DNA of 64,000 nucleotides from Singulisphaera sp. GP187. GTDB lineage: Bacteria; Planctomycetota; Planctomycetia; Gemmatales; Gemmataceae. The notes below the pieces were generated by a model that searched no databases, was not told the origin of the DNA, and saw only the letters and a list, made by a program, of their open reading frames with translations. Of this stretch, positions 1 through 8,150 are shown in pieces (within the stretch, counting starts at the first letter, position 1; each line of letters opens with the position of its first letter). Both the position numbers and the translations under genes were made by a program. The stretch is taken from NCBI GenBank assembly GCA_945905925.1, contig CAMDQN010000016.1, positions 1 to 64,000 of the forward strand. The letters run 5' to 3'.

Positions 1-151
1 ATGAGGGGATAAGTTGGTCCATGGCACAGGCCTCCTGCCGGACGGGTTGTGGTGACGTTGTGGTAAACTTCACCGTAGCCCAACCGAACCAGGTGGCCTG
101 TGTTCATCTGATCACTTCAACACCCTCCGTAAGTCCGAAACACAAGTCAAA

Positions 152-177
152 CTCCCCTTCCCTTCAGGGAGGGGGAG
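152..177. repeat. Short GC-rich hairpin (CCCTTC module)
   Basis: The arms CTCCCCTTCCCT and AGGGAGGGGGAG face each other across TC, ending a few bases after the stop codon of the minus-strand DUF2007 gene. The sequence matches the core of the larger element at 38522-38610 and may act as that gene's terminator. The rest of 1-151 holds no gene I can support. Confidence 0.6.
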
Positions 178-183
178 GCTTCT

Positions 184-423
184 TCACGCCAAAATGTCTT
201 CGTTGTTCTCGAACCGCTTGATCGCGGCCGTGGCCTTCTCCGCGTCCTCGCTCTTCACCCACAACTCCACTGAGTTCGGTATCACGCTGCCGAAACTCGC
301 GCTCAGGCTCAGCCCGACCACGTTGCTCTCGATACTGGCTTCGCGGAGCGCCTGCTGGTACAGTTGCACATTCACCACCGGTCCGATGTACACCTTCACC
401 ACGTCATGCGTTTCGGTTGTCAC
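184..423 (-). CDS. DUF2007-type putative signal-transducing protein
   Basis: The product is about 79 residues, beginning TTETHDVVKVYIGPVVNVQL. It shows the short alpha/beta pattern of the DUF2007 family: a hydrophobic first strand, a helix with QQALREA, the phrase 'ELWVKSEDAEKA', and a C-terminal helix. DUF2007 proteins are PII-like small proteins of unknown function. The reading frame is open to 516, but I prefer the GTG at 423 because a GAGGG ribosome-binding site lies just upstream and the extra N-terminal residues are not family-like. The gene is transcribed away from the ThuA-like gene at 542. Confidence 0.7.
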   Translation of the reverse strand: MTTETHDVVKVYIGPVVNVQLYQQALREASIESNVVGLSLSASFGSVIPNSVELWVKSEDAEKATAAIKRFENNEDILA

Positions 424-541
424 AGCGATGCCCTCAAAAGAAATGGGGCTAACATCTATTCTACACCGTTGCGATCGCTCACGGTAACTCGCACAATCTG
501 AATGCCGCCGGTTCAATCCTCACCCAACTCGGAGCCTCTCC

Positions 542-1408
542 ATGCGATTCCTCTCTGCGTTCCTGTTCACAACCATCTTCGCGCTGTACGCGCCGGCCGC
601 GGACGAGAAGATGAAAGTCCTCATCATCGACGGCCAGAACAATCACAACTGGCAGCAGACCACGCCCGTGCTGAAGAAAATTTACGAGGACACGGGCCGC
701 TTCACGGTGGACGTCGCGACCAGCCCGGCGAAGGGAAAGAAGGAAGAGATGGCGAAGTTCCGTCCCAAACTCAGCGACTTCCACGTGATCGTGAGCAACT
801 ACAACGGCGAGTCGTGGAGCAAGGAACTCAATGATGACTTCGACGCGCTGCTGAAAGAGGGCAAGATCGGGTTCGTGGTGGTTCACGCGGCGAACAACGC
901 GTTCGGCGGCTGGAAGGAGTACAACCAGATGATCGGGATGGGCTGGCGCGGCGTGAAGGACGGCAAGCGACTGAAGTACGACGACGACAAGGAAGTGATT
1001 GTCGAAGCGGGCGCCGACGGCGGTTCCGGGCACCGCTACAGCGGCCCGTTCACGGTGAAGCTCCGTGACGCCGAACACCCCGTTACCAAGGGGATGCCGA
1101 AGGAGTGGGCACACGTGAAGGACGAATTGTACGACAACATGCGCGGCCCGATCGAGAACGTGAAAGTGCTCGCGACCGCGTATTCGAGCGGCACCAAGAC
1201 GCACGAACCAATGATCTGGACCGTGAGTTACGGCAAGGGTCGTGTGTTCCACACGCCGATGGGTCACGACGCGGTCGCGATGAAATGCTGGGGCTTCGCG
1301 GGCACGGTCACGCGCGGCACCGAATGGGCCGTTACCGGCAAGGTGACGATCGCGCTGCCGAAGGAGTTCCCCACCGCGGACAAGGCCAGCCCGATTGTGG
1401 AGAAGTAA
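542..1408 (+). CDS. Secreted ThuA-like domain protein
   Basis: The product is 288 residues with a cleavable signal peptide (residues 1 to about 19, ending FALYAPAA). The mature part is a ThuA-like glutamine-amidotransferase fold: 'KVLIIDGQNNHNW' as first strand, 'FHVIVSNYNGESW', 'GFVVVHAANNAF' and a C-terminal 'GKGRVFHTPMGHD'. ThuA-like proteins are common in planctomycetes, usually exported and near sugar or DUF1080 genes. The biochemical role of the family is not settled, and a sugar-related role is inference. The ATG follows a GGAG-like site. The length matches the family. It appears monocistronic. Confidence 0.85.
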   Translation: MRFLSAFLFTTIFALYAPAADEKMKVLIIDGQNNHNWQQTTPVLKKIYEDTGRFTVDVATSPAKGKKEEMAKFRPKLSDFHVIVSNYNGESWSKELNDDFDALLKEGKIGFVVVHAANNAFGGWKEYNQMIGMGWRGVKDGKRLKYDDDKEVIVEAGADGGSGHRYSGPFTVKLRDAEHPVTKGMPKEWAHVKDELYDNMRGPIENVKVLATAYSSGTKTHEPMIWTVSYGKGRVFHTPMGHDAVAMKCWGFAGTVTRGTEWAVTGKVTIALPKEFPTADKASPIVEK

Positions 1409-1431
1409 AAAGCATTATCGGAGTCGGAGTG

Positions 1432-1546
1432 TGTTTGTTTTTAGCCCCCGTAAGGGGCGGCAGATAGTAGCCCGGGGTGAAGCGGCTTTGCGAGTTACGC
1501 CACCCTGGGCTGTGGGATACACCCTTTTCGGGGTAAAAACAAAGCA
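1432..1546. repeat. Nested inverted repeat between genes
   Basis: The outer arms TGTTTGTTTTTAGCCCC and GGGGTAAAAACAAAGCA pair imperfectly. An inner pair, AGCCCGGGGTG and CACCCTGGGCT, encloses GAAGCGGCTTTGCGAGTTACG-like sequence. The element fills most of the gap between the ThuA-like gene and the DUF1653 gene. No open reading frame with coding character crosses it. Confidence 0.7.
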
Positions 1547-1566
1547 CTGGAGCCGAGCATTCCATC

Positions 1567-1791
1567 ATGTCGAGTAATGAACCTGTTCCGGGCCTGTATC
1601 GTCACTACAAGGGCGGCGAGTACGAGGTGATCGGCGTCGCCCGGCACAGCGAGACCGACGAGTTGCTCGTCGTGTACCAGCCGCTCTACAACGCGACCGG
1701 GTTGTGGGTGCGCCCGCTCGCGATGTTCCTCGAAGATGTCACGTACAACGCCCAGACTGTGCCGCGATTCGCCTACATCGGCCCGATTTGA
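1567..1791 (+). CDS. DUF1653 domain protein
   Basis: This 74-residue protein matches the DUF1653 pattern throughout: 'PGLYRHYKGGEYEVIGVARH' at residues 8-27, then 'LLVVYQPLYN', 'LWVRPLAMF' and a terminal 'PRFAYIG'. DUF1653 proteins are small single-domain beta-rich proteins of unknown function found across many bacteria. The length is typical. The neighbours give no functional clue. Confidence 0.8.
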   Translation: MSSNEPVPGLYRHYKGGEYEVIGVARHSETDELLVVYQPLYNATGLWVRPLAMFLEDVTYNAQTVPRFAYIGPI

Positions 1792-1882
1792 CGTTCTGCA
1801 TTTCGCCGTTCCCTTTTCGCTTCTCTCAATCAGTGTGCCGGGTTACTCTCAACGCTCTCCCACCTTCCCGGAGTTCTACGCC

Positions 1883-2629
1883 ATGCAATCCCGCCGCGAG
1901 TTTCACGCCAAACTGATTGGGTCCGCAATCACGTTCTCACTGCTCGAAACGCTCTGGTCGCGCGATCTGTTCGCCGACCCCGCCAAGCCCACCATTCAGA
2001 AGTGGATGGCGGAACTGGTCGAGATGAGCAAAGACCTCAAGGGCCAGAAGCTCACCGACCTGCAGTTCCAGACCAAGATGGAAGACCTGTACAAGCGGGT
2101 CGATCTCATGGAACTGTGCAAGCTCATCAAACTCGACGAGGCGGAGAAGAAAAAGCTGCCCGATAATGGCGCCGCGAACTTCGGGTTCGACCTGTCGAAG
2201 GTGGATGGGTTGCCCGCGGACGTGGGGTTCGGCAAGCAAATCTTCGCGTGCAAGAAGGGCCGATCTATCGTGCCGCACGGCCACGCGAACATGTGTACCG
2301 GGTTCATCATCCTCAAGGGCGAGTGGCACGGCCGGCACTACGACCGCGTCGAAACGAAGACCGACCACTACGTCATCAAGCCGACCATTGACCGCACTTT
2401 TAAGCCGGGCGAACTCTCGACCATCTCCGACCACAAGGATAACATCCACTGGTTCGAGGCGACGAGTGACACCGCGTTCATCTTCAACGTCCACGTGATC
2501 GGCTACGACAAGACCATCAAGGAATCGGGCGGCCGGATGTACCTCGACCCAGTCGGCGAGAAGCTCGCGGGCGGGTTGGTCAAGGCCGCGAAGATGACGA
2601 GCGCCGACTGCCACAAGAAGTACGGCTGA
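1883..2629 (+). CDS. Tat-exported cupin-like protein of unknown function
   Basis: The product is 248 residues. The start at 1883 gives MQSRREFHAKLIGSAI, a twin-arginine-type signal with a hydrophobic stretch ending near 'RDLFADP'; upstream in-frame codons lack family character. The C-terminal half (about residues 115-215) reads like a cupin barrel: 'SIVPHGHANMCTGFIILKG', 'GRHYDR' and 'DNIHWFEATSDTAFIFNVHV', with histidines that could bind a metal. The middle is a charged helical region. No precise family is recognised. Export and a metal-binding cupin fold are inferences from the pattern. Confidence 0.65.
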   Translation: MQSRREFHAKLIGSAITFSLLETLWSRDLFADPAKPTIQKWMAELVEMSKDLKGQKLTDLQFQTKMEDLYKRVDLMELCKLIKLDEAEKKKLPDNGAANFGFDLSKVDGLPADVGFGKQIFACKKGRSIVPHGHANMCTGFIILKGEWHGRHYDRVETKTDHYVIKPTIDRTFKPGELSTISDHKDNIHWFEATSDTAFIFNVHVIGYDKTIKESGGRMYLDPVGEKLAGGLVKAAKMTSADCHKKYG

Positions 2630-2638
2630 GTCGCGTTT

Positions 2639-2755
2639 GGTATTTGGTGTTTGGTGTTTGGTGTTTAGTTTAGCCGCAAGCCGAAGGTGAGCGAGCCAGC
2701 GACTCGCGGAGGTAGTGCGAACCTCAGCACCAAACACCAAACACCAAACACCAAG
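2639..2755. repeat. GTGTTTG-heptamer inverted repeat with TTAGCCGC module
   Basis: The left arm is a run of TTTGGTG heptamers (2639-2667) and the right arm a run of CACCAAA heptamers (2728-2755), so the strand can fold into one long hairpin. The loop holds TTAGCCGCAAGCCGAAGG (2670-2693), the module that also appears at 35864 and 49999. The same heptamer architecture recurs at 29133-29252 and 42993-43100. It separates the cupin-like gene from the MFS gene. Confidence 0.85.
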
Positions 2756-4018
2756 TTGTTAAAGGCACTCAAAGAGACGACGTTCCGCTCGCTGCGGCAC
2801 CCGAGCTACCGGCGGTACTTCTACGGACAGATCGTTTCGTTCGTCGGCACGTGGATGCAGTCGGCCGCGCTCATGTGGCTGATGTACGACCGCACCGGCG
2901 ACCCGCGCTGGCCCTCTTGGATTTTGGTCGCTCAGATTGGTCCGACACTTTTGCTCGGTGCGTGGGGCGGGTCGCTCGCGGACCGCTACCCGAAGCGCCG
3001 GATCGTCTCCACCACGCAAACCGTCTTCTTGCTGAACGCCGTCGCTCTCACGTTCGTGGTCGCGTGCGGCTTTGCGACGCCGTTTCTCGTGCTCACACTC
3101 ATCGCACTCAACGGCGTGATTCAGGCAGTGGACTTCCCGGCGCGGCTCGCGTTCGTGCCGGACCTCGTGCCCAAAGAAGACCTCATCAACGCGGTCGGGC
3201 TGAACTCGCTTGTCTTCAACTGCGCCCGCGCCTTGGGGCCGGCGCTCGCGGGGCGCCTGTTTCTTCTCGCGGCCCTGCTGCTGCCGCATTTCCCCGACGG
3301 CGCGAACCAGGTTACCGTCGGCGCGACCGCGTGCTTCGCGCTGAACGCGCTGAGTTTCCTCGCGGTGCTCCGCGCGCTCCGCGGCATTCCCGAACCGCAC
3401 GCGAGCGAGAAACGCGAGCGCGGGTCCGCGTGGGACGGCGTGCGATACTTGCGCGACCACTCCGCGCTCGGGGCGATCGTGCTGTTGACATTCGCGCTAT
3501 GCATGTTCGGCTGGCCGGTCGTTACGGTGCTGCCCGCGTACACGCGACTACAACTCGGCTTGGGCGTCGATGTGTACACCTCGTTGCTGAGTTGGCTCGG
3601 CGCGGGCGCTCTGGGCGCGGCGCTTGTTACCGCGACGTTCGGGAGCGTGTCGCGGCGCGGTGCATTCATGTTCTGTGGGGTCGCGGTATGCGCGGCGGGA
3701 ATGACTGGGCTGGGATTCGCGCAGGTCGTGTGGCTCGCGAACGCGTGTTGCGCCGCGATCGGTTTTGGAATGATCCTGTTTCTCGCGACGGGGCAATCGA
3801 CGCTTCAACTCGCGGTGCCAGACGCGGTGCGCGGTCGCGTGATGGCGGTGTGGGCAATTATGCTCAGCGCGAGTGCGCCGCTGGGTCACCTGATCGCGGG
3901 TCAGGCGGTTACGGAAGTGGGCGTTGGGCCGGTGTTGTTCGGGATGGCAATCGGGATTGGGTGTGTGGTTGTGCTGCTCGCGGGGATGCTGGTGAGGCGT
4001 TTTGGCACGCCTTCGTAG
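2756..4018 (+). CDS. MFS transporter (MFS_3 / EntS-like exporter family)
   Basis: This is a roughly 420-residue inner-membrane protein with about 12 hydrophobic segments. The N-terminus has the MFS_3 signature 'FYGQIVSFVGTWMQSAALMW', and the loop after TM2 has 'GGSLADRYPKRR', the motif-A equivalent. Family members export siderophores or drugs; the substrate here is unknown. The frame is open back to a GTG at 2687, but 2687-2755 is entirely repeat sequence. A TTG at 2756 right after the repeat fits the start of family homology better. No convincing ribosome-binding site exists for either start. Confidence 0.8.
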   Translation: MLKALKETTFRSLRHPSYRRYFYGQIVSFVGTWMQSAALMWLMYDRTGDPRWPSWILVAQIGPTLLLGAWGGSLADRYPKRRIVSTTQTVFLLNAVALTFVVACGFATPFLVLTLIALNGVIQAVDFPARLAFVPDLVPKEDLINAVGLNSLVFNCARALGPALAGRLFLLAALLLPHFPDGANQVTVGATACFALNALSFLAVLRALRGIPEPHASEKRERGSAWDGVRYLRDHSALGAIVLLTFALCMFGWPVVTVLPAYTRLQLGLGVDVYTSLLSWLGAGALGAALVTATFGSVSRRGAFMFCGVAVCAAGMTGLGFAQVVWLANACCAAIGFGMILFLATGQSTLQLAVPDAVRGRVMAVWAIMLSASAPLGHLIAGQAVTEVGVGPVLFGMAIGIGCVVVLLAGMLVRRFGTPS

Positions 4019-4022
4019 GGTC

Positions 4023-4090
4023 AGTAGTTCCGATTAGGAGTCGTGGCTTGGAAGTGACGCGTGGCTACTCAGACTCCAATCGGAACTACT
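4023..4090. repeat. Inverted repeat downstream of the MFS gene
   Basis: The arms AGTAGTTCCGATTAGGAGTC (4023-4042) and GACTCCAATCGGAACTACT (4072-4090) differ by one base. The element lies between the ends of two convergent genes, so a bidirectional terminator is possible. It lacks the U-tract of a classic terminator. Confidence 0.75.
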
Positions 4091-4113
4091 AACCCCATAA
4101 GAATCGACCCGAC

Positions 4114-4476
4114 TCACTTCTTCTTCTTGAGCGTATCCACCTTCTTGTCGTTGTCTTCCAATTCCAGGCCGTCGTCACTTTTGAAGGTAACTGTGAAGTC
4201 GTGTTCGATCTTCTGCTCGTTGAGCGTGAGTTTCACGGAGAGTTTCTTGCCGTCGAGTTTGTAGGTGCCGTTGAGTTTCAGGTCTTTGCCGTCGAGGTTG
4301 ACCATCGCGGTCATCTTGCCGTCTTTCGCGAACTCGACGATCGCACCAACCGGCGTGTCACCGGTGGACTTCGTGATTTCCCACTTGCCGAGCAGTTTGG
4401 GCGTGTCGTCGGCCTTCGCGGGCTGCGCGAGCGTAAACACCGCGAACCCGAACACGGCGGCCAGGAACGTCTTCAT
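4114..4476 (-). CDS. TIGR03066 family (Gemmata paralogous family) secreted protein
   Basis: The product is 120 residues with a signal peptide (residues 1-22, 'VFTLAQPAKA'). It is followed by 'LLGKWEITKS', a 'GAIVEFAKDGKMTAMV' strand pair, 'LNGTYKLDGKKLSVKL' and a Lys-rich tail. This is the lipocalin-like pattern of the small exported proteins described as a paralogous family in Gemmata obscuriglobus (TIGR03066). Function is unknown. It is good evidence for the taxonomic placement of the window. Confidence 0.8.
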   Translation of the reverse strand: MKTFLAAVFGFAVFTLAQPAKADDTPKLLGKWEITKSTGDTPVGAIVEFAKDGKMTAMVNLDGKDLKLNGTYKLDGKKLSVKLTLNEQKIEHDFTVTFKSDDGLELEDNDKKVDTLKKKK

Positions 4477-4573
4477 GCGGTTGCCTCAGATTGTGATGTG
4501 CCCGAGGTGGGCGGGGTCATGGTATGGCGCGGGTCAAGGGCGTTTCGACGCTTGCGAAATTGCAATCGGCGAG

Positions 4574-5221
4574 TCATGCGACTTGGGCGCGACCGAGCAT
4601 GAACTGAATTGCGTTCACGACGTCGGCCACTTCTGCCAGTGCGCCGACGCCGACATCGCCGCAGGCGAGTTGCTTCGACACCGGTGCCACCACGCGCAAC
4701 GTCGGGCTGCGGTCGTTGATCTGTTGAATGAGCGCATCGTCGGCAAGGTGCGCCGGGATGTGACCCGCGCCCGCGTCGGCGGCGATCGAACGCAGATGGC
4801 GCCGGGTGAACGAGTGTTGCCACATGAGCGTGTTCATCGCGGGAGCGAGTACCACCGGGCGCGCCACGTCCCAGGCTCTCCACACGCACGTTAAGCAGTT
4901 GTCGCACAGACCGACCGCGAGTTTCGCGAGCGTGTTTGCGTCGAGTGGCGCAATCACGAAAATGTCCGCCCACTTCCGGAGTTCGATGTGCAGAACCGAA
5001 TCGCCGCGATGGTATCGCTCGCCCGCTTCACGACCGGGCCATTCATTTTCGTCGAGAACGAGTACGGCAGAAGCGCGGAACTCGGTGGGATCGAAGAAAT
5101 ACGTCGCAGCGGTGGTGGCGACGATCTTTACCGAGTGACCGGCGGCGGTGAGCGAATCGAAGAGCGCCGGCACGCGCACGGCGGCCACGCTGCCGGTCGC
5201 GCCGAGGAGTACGTTAGCCAT
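4574..5221 (-). CDS. coaC: Phosphopantothenoylcysteine decarboxylase (CoaC-type flavoprotein)
   Basis: This is a 215-residue flavoprotein of coenzyme A synthesis that decarboxylates phosphopantothenoylcysteine to phosphopantetheine. Visible motifs are the FMN-binding 'GATGSVAAVR' at the N-terminus, the catalytic-His region 'LHIELRKWAD', the substrate motif 'PAMNTLMW' and the flexible-flap cysteine in 'LACGDVGVG'. The ATG at 5221 overlaps the end of the ligase gene by 8 bases (ATGGCTAA), so the two are translationally coupled. Most bacteria fuse these activities as CoaBC; here they are separate and the ligase comes first. Confidence 0.8.
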   Translation of the reverse strand: MANVLLGATGSVAAVRVPALFDSLTAAGHSVKIVATTAATYFFDPTEFRASAVLVLDENEWPGREAGERYHRGDSVLHIELRKWADIFVIAPLDANTLAKLAVGLCDNCLTCVWRAWDVARPVVLAPAMNTLMWQHSFTRRHLRSIAADAGAGHIPAHLADDALIQQINDRSPTLRVVAPVSKQLACGDVGVGALAEVADVVNAIQFMLGRAQVA

Positions 5222-5966
5222 TGCTCGCCCGCTTCTGAAAAAGGTCTTCGAGAACCAGCACCAGGCGGTCCGGCAACTCACGCCGCGTCACGCGCTCGTA
5301 CTTGTCGCCGACCGGACCGATGTACGCCCAGTGCGCGGCGCCGTCGAGCGTGTTCGCGACGATGATCTCGGCCGCGGACTGCTCGCGAGATGCTTCCGCC
5401 ACGTCCACGAGTTCCTGCTCGCTCAAGCCCACTTCAAGTTTGAACTTCACCAGCACGCCTGTGAAGCCCCACGGTTGCCGGAAGCGGTCCACGAGCTTCG
5501 GTGCGCGAACGAGTCGCACCCACAACTCCGGTTCCGTACTCTTGATTTTCCCGGCCTCCTGCACGGTGAGCACCGGTGCGCCGGATCGCGCCTCCCACTG
5601 TCCAGTGCGGGCGTTGAAGAACGTGCCTGCGTTGGGGGTGTACGCGCCTGCGGTGAGAAAGTCACTCACGGCTGCGGAGTGGCACACCGCGTCGAACGCG
5701 CCGGTGCGAAGTTGGTTTTGGAGCAGTGAGGCAAGTTCGTCGAACGTCTGGTAAGGAAGCACCGTGAATCGCTCGCCGGGTTCGCGCGGGTTAAGTCCGT
5801 ATTCAAGCAGCGCGTCCGGGCGCGAAGTCGCGAGTGTGACCGTGTGCCCGCGGTCCCACGCGGTTCGAGCGATGGCCGCGCCCGTGCGCCCGGCGAACGT
5901 GTTGGTGATACACCGCACCCGATCGATGGGGGTCTGCGTGTTGCCAGCGGTGATCAGGAAGTTCAT
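5214..5966 (-). CDS. coaB: Phosphopantothenate-cysteine ligase (CoaB-type, DFP domain)
   Basis: The product is 250 residues. The N-terminus 'FLITAGNTQTPIDRVRCITN' corresponds to the CoaB nucleotide-binding motif (normally TAGGT.EPID.VR.ITN), followed by 'GAAIARTAWDRGHTVTLATS'. The C-terminal region carries 'VLVKFKLEVG' and a late 'DRLVLVLEDLF' helix. It should join phosphopantothenate to cysteine. It is upstream of and overlapping coaC, together completing the middle of the CoA pathway. Assignment rests on motifs and on the coupled partner. Confidence 0.78.
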   Translation of the reverse strand: MNFLITAGNTQTPIDRVRCITNTFAGRTGAAIARTAWDRGHTVTLATSRPDALLEYGLNPREPGERFTVLPYQTFDELASLLQNQLRTGAFDAVCHSAAVSDFLTAGAYTPNAGTFFNARTGQWEARSGAPVLTVQEAGKIKSTEPELWVRLVRAPKLVDRFRQPWGFTGVLVKFKLEVGLSEQELVDVAEASREQSAAEIIVANTLDGAAHWAYIGPVGDKYERVTRRELPDRLVLVLEDLFQKRASNG

Positions 5967-6041
5967 CGTAGGCGTCGCGGTGCTGAGAACGGGTGAAGCG
6001 GTGTGGTCAGGTTAGCGGATTCCGGTTCGCGCTGCACGGGT

Positions 6042-7025
6042 TCACGCGGCGCGGCGAACGCTCTCAGTTCTGCCCTCCAGCCACAGTACCGTCTCGGACA
6101 CGCCATCTTCCAGCGGGGTAGCGGGAATCTCGCACCCGGCGGCCCGCAATTTCGTCATTTCCGCGCGCGTGAAGTTCTGATACTTCCCGGCCAAGTCGCG
6201 CGGCATGTCGGTGAACCCGATTCGCGGAGGAAGCCCCAGCGAGGCGAACACACCCCGCGCGAGATCGTGAAACGTGCGAGCCTCGCCGCTCCCAGAATTG
6301 TACACGCCGTTCGTCGCGTCGTTCTTCCACAGCCAGATGAGATGGTTCACGCAGTCGCCGACGAACACGAAGTCGCGGCGCTGCCCGCCGTCCTCGAGAT
6401 GCGGGTCCGTTGAGCGGAATAGCTTCATCTCGCCGGTCGTCGTCACCTGCTTGTGCGTGTGATACACGACGCTCGCCATGCGTCCCTTGTGTGACTCGCG
6501 CGGACCGTACACGTTGAAGAACTTCAGCCCGGCCCACTTCGGCGGTGTCGGTTGTCCGGTCGTCTCCTCTGCAATCGCCCAGATGTCGAACGCGTTCTTG
6601 CTCTTGCCGTAAAGGTTCAGCGGCTTCAGTTCGCGCGGCGGCGTGTAGTCGTCGAAGCCGCGCGAGCCGTCGCCGTACGTCGCGGCACTCGACGCGTAGA
6701 GGAACGGCTTCCGGTTCGCAGTGGCCCATTCCCAGAGGCGGCGCGTGTACTCGACGTTGTTGCGGAACAGGTAGTCCCAGTTCGTTTCAGTGGTGGAACT
6801 GCACGCGCCGAGGTGGAAAATCGCATCTGGTGCGACGCGGTTCGCGGTGAGGTCTTCGAGGAAGTGGTCGTGCCGGCTGAACGCAAACCGCGGTAACCCG
6901 ACGAAGTTCGCGGCCTTCGCGGGGTTAAGTTCATGATCGACCAGAAGGAGTTGGTGGCCCTCGCTGGCGAGTCGGTGCGCGAGGTTCGACCCGATGAACC
7001 CGGCCGCGCCCGTAATGGCGATCAT
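6042..7025 (-). CDS. hldD: ADP-L-glycero-D-manno-heptose 6-epimerase
   Basis: This 327-residue extended SDR has the Rossmann motif 'ITGAAGFIGSNLA' at residues 4-16. The HldD-type active-site region follows, with 'YASSAATYGDGS' and the Tyr-x3-Lys as 'YGKSK', then 'FNVYGPRE' and 'KGRMASVVYH'. These match ADP-heptose epimerases rather than UDP-galactose epimerases. The enzyme makes ADP-L-glycero-beta-D-manno-heptose for lipopolysaccharide core, so it supports a Gram-negative type outer membrane. The downstream neighbours are the coa genes and the upstream ones are cell-envelope genes. Confidence 0.88.
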   Translation of the reverse strand: MIAITGAAGFIGSNLAHRLASEGHQLLLVDHELNPAKAANFVGLPRFAFSRHDHFLEDLTANRVAPDAIFHLGACSSTTETNWDYLFRNNVEYTRRLWEWATANRKPFLYASSAATYGDGSRGFDDYTPPRELKPLNLYGKSKNAFDIWAIAEETTGQPTPPKWAGLKFFNVYGPRESHKGRMASVVYHTHKQVTTTGEMKLFRSTDPHLEDGGQRRDFVFVGDCVNHLIWLWKNDATNGVYNSGSGEARTFHDLARGVFASLGLPPRIGFTDMPRDLAGKYQNFTRAEMTKLRAAGCEIPATPLEDGVSETVLWLEGRTESVRRAA

Positions 7026-7048
7026 GGTGTGTACCTTCCGTGGTGTTC

Positions 7049-7124
7049 AAAGTAGTAGGCACACTCCTGTGCCGTTCCTTTACCGCGCGTTAAACGACGG
7101 CACACGGAGTGTGCCTGCTACTTT
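7049..7124. repeat. Inverted repeat (AAAGTAGTAGGCACAC module)
   Basis: The arms AAAGTAGTAGGCACACTCC (from 7049) and GGAGTGTGCCTGCTACTTT (to 7124) pair almost perfectly, with an inner TGTGCCGT/ACGGCACA continuation. The element spans the gap between the stop of the lipoprotein peptidase gene and the start of hldD. The peptidase stop codon lies at its outer edge. Confidence 0.8.
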
Positions 7125-8046
7125 ATTTCGGTGCGCTCGCCCGCGTTCTCGTGCGCGGTTCCGGCATTTCGACGGTCGCGAGGTAATCGGCGAGCGCCTG
7201 TTCCGGTTCGGGCACGGCTTCGCGCAACTTCGGGAGCAGCGGGCCGGGGTTTGGGTCGGCGCGGAGCGCTTGCAGGTAATCGTGCAGCACCTTCTTCGCG
7301 GCTGGGCCGGTGTGGAGCATCAGGTGGACCCACGCCCACGCCTCACGGTACTCCGGCTTCTGCATCTCGGCCACGTCCTTCAACTTCTCCAGTCGCGCAA
7401 GGTCGGGCTGAAACGGCCCGCGACGCAGTGTATCCAGATGCTGCGGGTTCACGCCATCCTGATGCGGCGGTAACTCGAAGTACCCGGCCAGACCCTCGTC
7501 GAGCCACAGTGGAACATCCTTCAACACGCTTCGCAGTAGGGCGTGCGTGAGTTCGTGCCGCAGGTCGGTGCTGAGGTGATCGCCGAGCCATGTGAAGATT
7601 TTGAGTTCGTCGGTTCCGCCGGCACGCGGTTCCGCGATAAAGTACGCGCGGCGCGGCGGCAGGTTCCGGTACTTCGCCCGCATATAGCGTTCGTAGCGCT
7701 CCTGCGTGTCGAACAGGAACACCTGCACGAGGCCACTACTCGGCGGGAGTTTGAGTTCACCGAAGACCTGATCTGGGAGCGCGTCGAGTTCCGCGAACAG
7801 CGGGTCGGCCTTGTCGATCTCGAAGTCATGGTAGAGGACGTAGTAGGCGCCGCGGGTGTGCTTCTTGCCAGGCGGCGCGGTCGAGACGGGCGCGACCACG
7901 ACGGCCGACGGCGGAGGAGCGACATCGACCCGCGTGTTGGGCGCGGGCAGGTCGAGGCGAAGGGCTTCGCACCCCGCGCTCGCGCCGAACAGCGCGGTGA
8001 GAACCGCGAGCCAGACGAGCGAGCGGCAGTGCGGAGAACACGGCAT
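7123..8046 (-). CDS. Lipoprotein metallopeptidase with HExxH motif (DUF1570 / peptidase MA-like)
   Basis: The product is about 307 residues. The N-terminus has a signal peptide with a lipobox ('FGASAGC'), so a membrane-anchored lipoprotein is expected. The catalytic region 'LRHELTHALLRSVL' contains HExxH, and 'PLWLDEGLAGYFE' carries the downstream Glu typical of gluzincin-like peptidases of the MA clan. This resembles DUF1570 proteins common in planctomycetes. The substrate is unknown. In-frame ATGs lie at 8091, 8052 and 8046; a GCGGGG site favours the last two. Confidence 0.72.
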   Translation of the reverse strand: MPCSPHCRSLVWLAVLTALFGASAGCEALRLDLPAPNTRVDVAPPPSAVVVAPVSTAPPGKKHTRGAYYVLYHDFEIDKADPLFAELDALPDQVFGELKLPPSSGLVQVFLFDTQERYERYMRAKYRNLPPRRAYFIAEPRAGGTDELKIFTWLGDHLSTDLRHELTHALLRSVLKDVPLWLDEGLAGYFELPPHQDGVNPQHLDTLRRGPFQPDLARLEKLKDVAEMQKPEYREAWAWVHLMLHTGPAAKKVLHDYLQALRADPNPGPLLPKLREAVPEPEQALADYLATVEMPEPRTRTRASAPK

Positions 8047-8150
8047 ACACATCGCCCCGCGACACGGGAACAGGATCGCTGCCTTCAGCACGACCGGAAT
8101 AGTTTCGGCCGTCGAGTGTGCTTTTCTTCACATTTCGCGGATGATAACGG

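Noticed and set aside
1-151. Small plus-strand open frame at the left edge (21-221)
   Set aside because: It runs through the terminator-like hairpin into the antisense of the DUF2007 gene and has no coding character.
479-1267. Long minus-strand open frame (262 codons) opposite the ThuA-like gene
   Set aside because: Arg/His/Val-rich translation with no family-like motifs; a shadow of the high-GC coding strand.
2639-2755. Possible CRISPR array from the regular short heptamer repeats
   Set aside because: The repeats are contiguous 7-mers with no spacers, arranged as two opposing arms; no cas genes in the window.
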